Of a stretch of DNA of 21,640 nt, positions 13,036 through 19,079 are shown one piece after another. This DNA comes from CAYVQE01 sp964633205 (lineage in GTDB: Bacteria > Myxococcota > B64-G9): the NCBI GenBank assembly GCA_964633205.1, contig CAZWFN010000110.1:1-21640 (forward strand). Reading direction: 5' to 3'. Both the position numbers and the translations under genes were made by a program. Positions within the stretch are counted from its first letter, which is position 1. Every line of letters starts with the position of its first letter. Below the pieces are notes generated by a model. It saw only the letters and a program-made list of their open reading frames with translations. It ran no database searches and was not told the origin of the DNA.

Positions 13036-14728
13036 GGGACGCTTCGAGCAAGCCGTGGCCGCGCTGGTGCTCGGCGAGCAGGCGCCGGCCAAGCTGCTGG
13101 CCCTCGGCGAGCACTCGGCCGTCGCGGTCGGTGCCGATCACAGCTATGCCCTGCTGGTGCGCTACCTGCCCGGCCTCGACCAACGCATCGGCGAGCATCT
13201 ACGCAGCGTGGCCGAAGGGCTCAAGGCGGGGCGGTTGCTGCTGGTGCTGATCGGCGGCGGCCGGGAGCAACGGCCGCTGCTGGAGCGCGCCCAGCTCGGC
13301 TGGGGCATCCAACGGCGCATCGGCGCGCTGCACTGGCGCGACGACGGCGAGCTGTGGCTGGGACAGCGCACCCCGGCCGAGCACCCCCTGGTGGCCCGCC
13401 TGCGCGAAGCGGCCGCGGGCGATGCGCCGCCGGCCGCCGATCCGGCCGAGCTGCAGCAGCGGCTGGCCGCGGCGGTGGACCCCGACGCCGACGGCCGCCG
13501 CGAGCTGGTCGATTTCGCCCGCCGCCTGCGCGCCCGCAAGCCCCGGGTGACCGTGGGCCTGATCGCGCTGTGCACGGCGATCTTCGCCCTGTCCGAACTC
13601 TGGGGCGGCAGCGGCTATCCGCCGACCTTGATGCGTTTCGGCGCCAACCAGGGGGAGCTGGTGGCCGGCGGCGAATGGTTCCGGCTGGCCGCCTCGATCT
13701 TTCTCCACGGCGGCGTGGCGCACCTGGTCATGAACATGCTGGCCCTGTGGGTGCTGGGCGGTTTCCTGGAACGGCTGCTGGGCTCGGCCCGGTTGCTGAC
13801 CCTGTTCGGCCTGGCCGGGCTCGGCGGCAGTCTGGCCAGCGCCTGGTTGAGCGATGGCCCCATGAGCGTGGGTGCCTCGGGCGCCGTCTGGGGCCTGTTC
13901 GGCGCCGCCGCGGTGCTGGCCTTCCTGCCGCTGGTGCCGCTGCCGCCGATGCTGGTCAAGCAGCTGCGCCAGAACACCGTCGTGGTGCTGGCGCTCAACA
14001 TCGCCATCTCGCTGCTGCCCCAGGTCGATCTATGGGCCCACCTGGGCGGCGGGCTGGTCGGAGCCGCTGTGCTGGCCAGCGGTCTGTTGACCCGGGGCGG
14101 CGACCTGCGTACCGCACCCGACGCGCAGTCCGAGCCGGCTGCGGCCCCGACTGGAATCATGGCCCTGGCCGGGCTGATCGGCGCCCTGCTCGCCGGCGGC
14201 CTGGGCTGGGCGGCGATCGAAGGCCGTCCCTGGGAGCTCAGCGGCCCGCCGCGCTGGCAGCGGGTCGCCCTGGACGGGCCGGGGATCGCGTTGGAGGTAC
14301 CGGCTTTGATCAGCGAGCGCCAGCAGCGGGCCCGCGATGGCGACCGCTATGAATGGGCCATCGGTGAGCTGGGCCGCGATCCCTTGCTGGTCATCGTCCA
14401 GTTCAACCCCGGGCCCGCGGACGTCGCCGCGCCCGAGGTCTTCGCCGAACAGTTCGCCGAGCTGCGCCGGGCGCGCAGCGAGGAAAAGGTGGAGGGCGCC
14501 CAGCGCCGCGGCGCGATCCACGAACGCGAACTGGGCGGCGTGCCCACCCTGGAGGAGCGCTTCGTCTATCCCAGCGGCGTGCAGCTGCGCCGCTACAGCC
14601 AGCTGCGCCCCGGCCAGGTGATCACGATCTCGGTGCTGCTGTGGTCCGGGGGTCCGCCGGTCTGGGCCCGCTCCGTCGAGCCCATCGTCGAAAGCCTGCA
14701 GGCGGCCCCGCTGCGCGCCCGGGCCTGA
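13028..14728 (+). CDS. Rhomboid intramembrane serine protease with extra domains
   Basis: A 566-residue protein, about twice the size of a minimal rhomboid. Residues 1-170 are a soluble domain I do not recognise. The rhomboid core (about 175-360) has several membrane helices, the conserved HGGVAHLVMNMLALWVLGG loop-helix, the catalytic Ser284 in GASGAVWGLFG and His338 in WAHLGGGLVG, so the dyad is intact. After a further helix (about 378-398) comes a C-terminal domain of about 165 residues, probably on the far side of the membrane, of unknown type. ATG13028 overlaps the CoA-ligase stop by 8 bases. Rhomboids cleave transmembrane segments of other proteins; the substrate is unknown, and the link to the ligase is only by gene coupling. 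Confidence 0.9.
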   Translation: MPEGRFEQAVAALVLGEQAPAKLLALGEHSAVAVGADHSYALLVRYLPGLDQRIGEHLRSVAEGLKAGRLLLVLIGGGREQRPLLERAQLGWGIQRRIGALHWRDDGELWLGQRTPAEHPLVARLREAAAGDAPPAADPAELQQRLAAAVDPDADGRRELVDFARRLRARKPRVTVGLIALCTAIFALSELWGGSGYPPTLMRFGANQGELVAGGEWFRLAASIFLHGGVAHLVMNMLALWVLGGFLERLLGSARLLTLFGLAGLGGSLASAWLSDGPMSVGASGAVWGLFGAAAVLAFLPLVPLPPMLVKQLRQNTVVVLALNIAISLLPQVDLWAHLGGGLVGAAVLASGLLTRGGDLRTAPDAQSEPAAAPTGIMALAGLIGALLAGGLGWAAIEGRPWELSGPPRWQRVALDGPGIALEVPALISERQQRARDGDRYEWAIGELGRDPLLVIVQFNPGPADVAAPEVFAEQFAELRRARSEEKVEGAQRRGAIHERELGGVPTLEERFVYPSGVQLRRYSQLRPGQVITISVLLWSGGPPVWARSVEPIVESLQAAPLRARA

Positions 14729-14759
14729 CCGCCGCACCATCGCGAAGCCCTGAGCTGAA

Positions 14760-14795
14760 GCGACCTGAAGCGGTCGCCAAACGGCCACATGGCCG
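14760..14795. terminator. Tandem hairpins between convergent rhomboid and hydrolase genes
   Basis: GCGACC/GGTCGC (14760-14765, 14772-14777) and CGGCC/GGCCG (14782-14786, 14791-14795) form two adjacent perfect stem-loops in the 93-base gap between two convergent genes. There is no T tract in either direction, so termination here is only suggested by position. Confidence 0.3.
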
Positions 14796-14821
14796 GGCTG
14801 CTTGCGCAGATGAGCCGCCGC

Positions 14822-16078
14822 TCAGTCGCCGCAGCCGCCATCGGGGAAATCCTCCACCGCTCCGGTGAAGAAGCGGGCCGCCGCGAAAGCCGGATCGTCC
14901 TGGGCCACCAGCAGCTCCAGCGAGCCGGGCGAATCGCGCAGCCGGCCGTTGAACAGGGCGATGGCGTAATGGTTGATGATGGGGTGGGCCTGCTGCCAGG
15001 GCAGGTTGTAGTCGGCGCAGCCGTCCTCCAGGGCGTCTTCCACCGCGCCGCCGAGGTCCAGCTCCTCGCTCAAGCTGAGCAGATCGAGCTGGCAGATGTC
15101 GGCGAAGGTGTAATGGCCGGCATCCTCGAGCTCCAGCAGGTAGCGCGGCTGGTCGCCGCCCAGGGCGCGGTAGTCGCAGTACTGGTCACGCCAGGGCACG
15201 GTGACGTCGGCCGTGCCCCCCTGGACCATCAGCGGCGCCGGGTAATCGTCCAGATCGCACCAGCCGATGGTCAGGCTGATCACCGGCGACTGGGCCACCG
15301 CCAGCCGGAAGCGGGGGTCGATACACGGCATGCAGACCGAGGTGAAGCCGCCGAAGGAGTGTCCGCTGACCCCCACCCGGCCGCCGTCGAGCGCGCCGCT
15401 GAAAAAACCGTCGGCCGTGCGCGACAAGGCCAAGAAGTGGTCGAGCAGGAACAGCATGTCGTCCAGGCGCTTGTAGGACGAGGTGACCACGCTGCCGGCG
15501 TCGTAGCCGTCGCGGATCATGTCCCAGATGGTGTTGTGCTGGTGGTCCGGCGCGATGACCACGTAGCCGTGGGAGGCCAGCCTGGCGGTGTAGAAGATCG
15601 ACTGCCAGCGGACGCTGTTGGCGCCGTGGGAGTACAGAATCACGGGATAGGGGGCCCGGGCCCGATCGAGCGGCGCAGCGCGCACCGTGGGCGTCTCGAT
15701 CAACGGCAGCTCGGCGGCCATGAAGGCCGCGTACTTGTCGCCGAGCAGCTCCGGGCTGACCTCGGCCTTGACATCGTAAGACCAGAAGGGTCCCGCGGCC
15801 GCCGCCTGCACCGCCGGGTACCAGACCTCGGTCAACAGCCGGCGCGGCTGGCCGGTATCCGGATCGGATCGGCTGTCGTCGACCAGGGTGAAGGTCTTGA
15901 CCCCCACCGGAAAGGGTCCCGGCTGGGACGGCTCGGGCACCGCATCCGGGCCAGCCGGCGGAAAGGGCAACGATTCGACGTCGCCGCCGCCGTCGCCGCC
16001 GCATCCCACCGCGAGCAGCAGCCCGCCCAGCAGCAGGATCGCCGGGCCGCGACCGCTGACCGATGCGCACAAGTCCAT
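14822..16078 (-). CDS. Lipoprotein alpha/beta hydrolase (PAF-acetylhydrolase/dienelactone-like)
   Basis: A 418-residue exported esterase-like protein. The N-terminus has a hydrophobic signal (ILLLGGLLLAVG) ending at Cys26, a plausible lipobox, followed by a Gly/Pro-rich linker, so it is probably anchored to the cell envelope. The alpha/beta-hydrolase core has the oxyanion region PYPVILYSHGANS, the nucleophile elbow GHSFGG (Ser241), Asp291 in GGTADVTVPW and His322 in DAGHYTFADIC, a complete triad in normal order. The layout resembles the platelet-activating-factor acetylhydrolase II/dienelactone hydrolase group. Several Cys residues in the C-terminal half (WCDLD, QYCDY, DICQL, GCADY, GGCGD) suggest disulfides outside the cytoplasm. 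ATG16078 has GGAGG 7 bases upstream. The substrate is unknown; it stands alone. Confidence 0.88.
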   Translation of the reverse strand: MDLCASVSGRGPAILLLGGLLLAVGCGGDGGGDVESLPFPPAGPDAVPEPSQPGPFPVGVKTFTLVDDSRSDPDTGQPRRLLTEVWYPAVQAAAAGPFWSYDVKAEVSPELLGDKYAAFMAAELPLIETPTVRAAPLDRARAPYPVILYSHGANSVRWQSIFYTARLASHGYVVIAPDHQHNTIWDMIRDGYDAGSVVTSSYKRLDDMLFLLDHFLALSRTADGFFSGALDGGRVGVSGHSFGGFTSVCMPCIDPRFRLAVAQSPVISLTIGWCDLDDYPAPLMVQGGTADVTVPWRDQYCDYRALGGDQPRYLLELEDAGHYTFADICQLDLLSLSEELDLGGAVEDALEDGCADYNLPWQQAHPIINHYAIALFNGRLRDSPGSLELLVAQDDPAFAAARFFTGAVEDFPDGGCGD

Positions 16079-16109
16079 GGGTTCGCCTCCAAACTGGTCG
16101 CCGCCAATG

Positions 16110-16138
16110 ATTCTACCCCGTAGGCCTGCGGCTTACCA
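16110..16138 (-). promoter_or_regulatory. Candidate promoter for the lipoprotein hydrolase
   Basis: On the minus strand TAGAAT (plus 16110-16115) is a five-of-six -10 match, with a weak TGGTAA -35 (plus 16133-16138) 17 bases upstream. The start would lie near 16103, 25 bases before the ATG. Confidence 0.3.
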
Positions 16139-16251
16139 GAGCGCAGCGGGCGGCCGGCGCTCACCCCTGTTGCTGACAGCTCGTCCTGGGCGAGCAGCGG
16201 CCGACCCCGGAATTACAACACTACTATAATCGAGGCATCACCAGTTGGGGA

Positions 16252-16280
16252 TTGCCCCCACGGCGGGCTCGACTTATACT
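16252..16280 (+). promoter_or_regulatory. Candidate promoter for the coiled-coil response regulator
   Basis: TTGCCC at 16252-16257 and TATACT at 16275-16280 have a 17-base spacer; the start would be near 16287, about 24 bases before the ATG at 16311. The -10 is five of six. Confidence 0.45.
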
Positions 16281-16310
16281 CCGAAGAGCAAAACCGATGC
16301 AGGGAGCGGG

Positions 16311-17057
16311 ATGATGGCGCAAGACAAGAATCTCGATGGGCTCAGTCTAGATGATCTGGAGTACACCTATTTGATCGACAACCCGTCCTCTATCCTGGTG
16401 GTGGATGACGAGGACGTCATCCGCATGGTCTTCGACGCCTTGCTGGCCAACACCAGCTACCAGGTGGGCTATGCCGACTCGGCGGAGCAGGCGCTGCACA
16501 AGCTGGAGCAGGAAGAATACAGCCTGTTCATCGTGGACAAGAACCTGCCGGGCCGATCCGGTCTGGAGCTGGTGCGCAGCGTACGCGACAAGAAGCCCGA
16601 GGCCGGCTTCATCATCATCACCGGTTACGCCTCCTACGAGTCGGCGGTCGAAGCCCTGCGCCTGGGCGCCTACGACTACCTGGAAAAACCGTTTTCCGAC
16701 CTGATGCTGGTGCGTGAGAAGATCGACGGTGCCCTGGATCGCCAGCGCCTGCTGCACGAAAACATGGTGCTGGCCAATCAGCTGCGCTCGGTTCACAAGG
16801 AGCTGCGCAGCAAGACGGCCGCGCTGGAGCTGACCCGGGGCAACGACCCGCAGCTCAGCCGCCGGGTCGAGCAGCTCCGCGAGCGCGTCGGCCGGGCCCA
16901 CCAGACGCTGCATCAGGCTTTCCGCCGCTTCCAGGCGCTGCAGGAAAACCGCCTGGTGCCCGAGCAGCCGGCGGCCGAGATCGCCCAGCTGCTGGACCAT
17001 TCCTGGTCCGAGCTGTCGGCGGCGGTGGCTCTGGGCGAGCAAGGCACCAGCCACTGA
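16311..17057 (+). CDS. Response regulator with C-terminal coiled coil
   Basis: A 248-residue protein: an acidic extension (residues 1-25), a complete receiver domain (26-150) and a helical, charged tail. The receiver has Asp32-Asp33, phospho-acceptor Asp76 in FIVDKNLPG, switch Thr104 in IIITGYAS and Lys126 in YLEKPF. The tail (about 150-225, LLHENMVLANQLRSVHKEL and RRVEQLRERVGRAHQTL) shows heptad-like Leu/Val spacing and probably dimerises; no DNA-binding, cyclase or phosphodiesterase output domain is present. It may act through protein contact. ATG16311 and ATG16314 are adjacent; AGGGAG at 16301-16306 serves either, with 16314 having the more usual 7-base spacing. It is monocistronic, with its own promoter and terminator, and has no kinase nearby. 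Confidence 0.9.
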   Translation: MMAQDKNLDGLSLDDLEYTYLIDNPSSILVVDDEDVIRMVFDALLANTSYQVGYADSAEQALHKLEQEEYSLFIVDKNLPGRSGLELVRSVRDKKPEAGFIIITGYASYESAVEALRLGAYDYLEKPFSDLMLVREKIDGALDRQRLLHENMVLANQLRSVHKELRSKTAALELTRGNDPQLSRRVEQLRERVGRAHQTLHQAFRRFQALQENRLVPEQPAAEIAQLLDHSWSELSAAVALGEQGTSH

Positions 17058-17062
17058 GCCCG

Positions 17063-17102
17063 ACCGGCTCACGCCCCGGCGGGCGCTGAGGGGCCGGTTT
17101 TT
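17063..17102 (+). terminator. Intrinsic terminator after the response regulator
   Basis: ACCGGC (17063-17068) pairs with GCCGGT (17093-17098), with further inner pairing (GCCC/GGGC), and TTTTT runs 17098-17102 immediately after the stem. This is a classic rho-independent terminator for the rightward gene ending at 17057. The last T belongs to the stop codon of the convergent acetyltransferase gene; in the leftward direction there is no T tract. Confidence 0.85.
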
Positions 17103-17719
17103 CAACCACCATCGAACCGCAGCCGGCCGCCTTCGAGGTGGTAGCCGGCAGCGCACTCGGGGCAGCGCAGGCCGCTGCCGGCCTGCACCAGCGGCGTTGC
17201 ACAGCGGCAGACCCAGCCGCGCCGGCGGGCGGGATTGCCCACCACCAGCGCGTGCCCGGCCACCGGCCGGGTGACCACCGCACCGGCCGCCACCAGGGCC
17301 CAGGGCCCGATGGTCACGCCGGCGACCAGGGTGGCGTTGGCGCCGATGCTGGCGTCGTGGTCGACCCGGATGGGGCTGCGGCCGGCCGGGGTGTTGCGCT
17401 GCTGGCCGACCCGCGGTGTGCGCACGTTGGTGAAAGCGACCGCCGGGCCCACGAAGACCCGCTCGCCGAGTTCCACCCCGGTAAACAGCGAGACGTGATT
17501 CTGGATGTGGCAACCGGCGCCCAGCCGCACATCGGCGCCGACGAACACGCCCTGGCCCAGCACGCAGCCCGGTCCGATGTGAGCACCGGCCATCACGTGA
17601 CAGAAGTGCCAGATGCGGCTGCCCGGACCGATGGTGCAGGGCTGATCGAGCACCGCGGTCGGATGAACGTAGACGTCCTCCACCGCCTCAGCATGCCAGA
17701 CGGATCGCCGCCGCGACAA
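17102..17719 (-). CDS. Left-handed beta-helix sugar N-acetyltransferase (WbpD/WlbB-like)
   Basis: A 205-residue hexapeptide-repeat acyltransferase. The order VHPTAVLDQPCTIGPGSRIWHFCHVMAGAHIG, then IQNHVSLFTGVELGERVFVGP, AFTNVRTPR, ASIGANATLVAGVTIG, AAGAVVTRPV and ALVVGNPARRRGWV matches enzymes that N-acetylate UDP-3-amino sugars for O-antigen or capsule synthesis (WbpD, WlbB). After the helix a Cys-x-Cys (GWVCRC) and CPEC motif form a small zinc-ribbon-like tail. The usual partner dehydrogenase and aminotransferase are absent here. The start is uncertain: TTG17719, 4 bases after the upstream stop, is given; GTG17683 just before VEDVYVHPT is an alternative, and neither has a good Shine-Dalgarno. 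It is probably transcribed with the M48-like gene. Confidence 0.88.
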   Translation of the reverse strand: MSRRRSVWHAEAVEDVYVHPTAVLDQPCTIGPGSRIWHFCHVMAGAHIGPGCVLGQGVFVGADVRLGAGCHIQNHVSLFTGVELGERVFVGPAVAFTNVRTPRVGQQRNTPAGRSPIRVDHDASIGANATLVAGVTIGPWALVAAGAVVTRPVAGHALVVGNPARRRGWVCRCATPLVQAGSGLRCPECAAGYHLEGGRLRFDGG

Positions 17720-17723
17720 GCGC

Positions 17724-18902
17724 TCAGTCGAGCACCGCCACCCGCTCGGCGAAGCGTTCGGACAGCTTCTTGACCGCGCCGCTGGCAGCCGCCGCGTGCA
17801 CCCGCTCGATCAGGCGCAGTCGGGCCGCCGTCTCGACCTCCGGCTCGGCCCGCGCTGCGAAATCGCTCAAGCGCCGGTAGACCCGCGCCAGACCGGCCGG
17901 ATCGTAACCGGCGCAAGCGACATAGGTGGCGCCGTAGGCATCGGCCGCCAACTCCTGGCGCGCGGGCCGCGGCGCGCGCAGCAGCCGCAGGGCCGCAGCG
18001 ACCAGCTTCTCCAGCTGCTGCTCGGCCGGCTGCCCGTCCGCCGCGCCGGCGGGCACCGCCGCGTCCAGCGCCGCCGCCCCGTGGGCCAGGGCCACGTGGG
18101 CCACCTGGTGGCCCAGCACGCCGGCCAGCTCGGCCTCGTCCCGCAGGCTCTCCAGCAACCCGCTGGACAAGAACACGAAGCCACCGGGCACCGCGAAGGC
18201 CTCGGGGCGCTGCTGGCTGAAGACCACGAAGCGCCATTCCAAATCGTAGCGGCTGGAAGCGGCCGCCACCGCCGCGCCCACCTGGTTGACATAAGCGTCC
18301 AGCCGCGGCTCGGTGATCAGCTCGGCGTCGGCCAACACCCGGGCGGCCACCCGCAGCCCCAACCGGCGCTCGAGCGCATCGCGTTCCGGGTCACCGGGCA
18401 AGGGCTCGTCGAGCTCACCCATCCAGCCCGGCAGCTCGCGGCAGATGGGATTGGCCTGCAGCTGTTGGACGAAGCGCTCGAAGTCTTCGGGGGCGAACGG
18501 CGTCCGCCCGAGAAAATCCGCCAGCAGCGGGCTGATGCCGCCGCCGGCGCCGGGCTCGACCGTCAGACCGCGGGTGGCCATGGTGGCCACCGACGACGAG
18601 ACCCCGGTCAGGCCCCGCTTGCGCAGGATGCCCCCGTAGCCGCGCGGCTCCGGCCGCTCGAGAAAGACCCGGGCGCTGACCCAGCCCTCGGTGCCGCCTG
18701 CGGTACGCACCTTGATCCAGCGCGCGCCATCCTCGACCACGGCCAGCTCGACACCCGCGTCCAGGCGCTCGACCATCGGGTGGAAGACCGCCGGCCCGCT
18801 GCGCAGCTTGACCGGCCGCCGGGCGGTGCGGTCGGCCTCGTCCGCACCGGCACCGGCCGATACCAGCAGGCCGCAGATGGCGATCATGCGCAGGGCCTTC
18901 AT
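17724..18902 (-). CDS. SH3b plus M48-family peptidase with altered active site
   Basis: A 392-residue exported protein. MKALRMIAICGLLVSAGAGA is a signal peptide; residues about 28-80 form a bacterial SH3-like domain (VKLRSGPAVFHPMVERL, GWVSARVFLE) of the kind that binds cell wall; residues about 190-340 are the M48 metallopeptidase domain, with FAVPGGFVFLSSGLL before the active site and the third-ligand region ELAADAYGATYVACAGYDP (Glu317) after it. The expected HExxH reads HQVAH: His265 and His269 are kept but the catalytic Glu is Gln266. Zinc may still bind, but peptide hydrolysis is not expected, so it may be a chaperone-like or regulatory pseudo-peptidase. ATG18902 is chosen for GGGAG 7 bases upstream and the signal peptide; in-frame sequence to 19010 is leader. 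The acetyltransferase follows almost directly. Confidence 0.88.
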   Translation of the reverse strand: MKALRMIAICGLLVSAGAGADEADRTARRPVKLRSGPAVFHPMVERLDAGVELAVVEDGARWIKVRTAGGTEGWVSARVFLERPEPRGYGGILRKRGLTGVSSSVATMATRGLTVEPGAGGGISPLLADFLGRTPFAPEDFERFVQQLQANPICRELPGWMGELDEPLPGDPERDALERRLGLRVAARVLADAELITEPRLDAYVNQVGAAVAAASSRYDLEWRFVVFSQQRPEAFAVPGGFVFLSSGLLESLRDEAELAGVLGHQVAHVALAHGAAALDAAVPAGAADGQPAEQQLEKLVAAALRLLRAPRPARQELAADAYGATYVACAGYDPAGLARVYRRLSDFAARAEPEVETAARLRLIERVHAAAASGAVKKLSERFAERVAVLD

Positions 18903-18937
18903 CGAAAATCTCCCGTTCGCTCCCCCTTCGGCTCCAT

Positions 18938-18971
18938 TGGACGGAGAGAAACCGGACTCTCGCTCCGTCCA
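18938..18971 (-). repeat. Inverted repeat in the leader of the M48-like gene
   Basis: TGGACGGAG (18938-18946) and CTCCGTCCA (18963-18971) are perfect 9-base inverted repeats with a 16-base spacer that adds AGA/TCT pairing. They lie between the proposed transcription start (near 18976) and the ATG at 18902, so they would fold at the very 5' end of the mRNA. Confidence 0.55.
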
Positions 18972-18982
18972 TCCGGTGCAGC

Positions 18983-18991
18983 AGTATAGCA
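18983..18991 (-). promoter_or_regulatory. Extended -10 promoter of the M48-like gene
   Basis: The minus strand reads TGCTATACT here: a TATACT -10 box (plus 18983-18988) with the TGn extension. No good -35 exists at the right distance, which is tolerated by extended -10 promoters. The leader would be about 74 bases. Confidence 0.45.
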
Positions 18992-19079
18992 CAACCATCC
19001 GGTTAAGCATCCACGGCCACCTGCTGGCATCGCGCCTCGGCGATCCCCAGCCGACCCATCGGCGGTCCGCCGGCCGGGC

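Noticed and set aside
16225..16230. A perfect TATAAT box on the plus strand
   Set aside because: No -35 hexamer or TGn extension lies at a workable distance, and TTGCCC/TATACT at 16252-16280 is better placed for the gene at 16311.
18902..19010. N-terminal extension of the M48-like protein to 19010
   Set aside because: It would bury the signal peptide and run through the promoter and leader hairpin; ATG18902 has a good Shine-Dalgarno.
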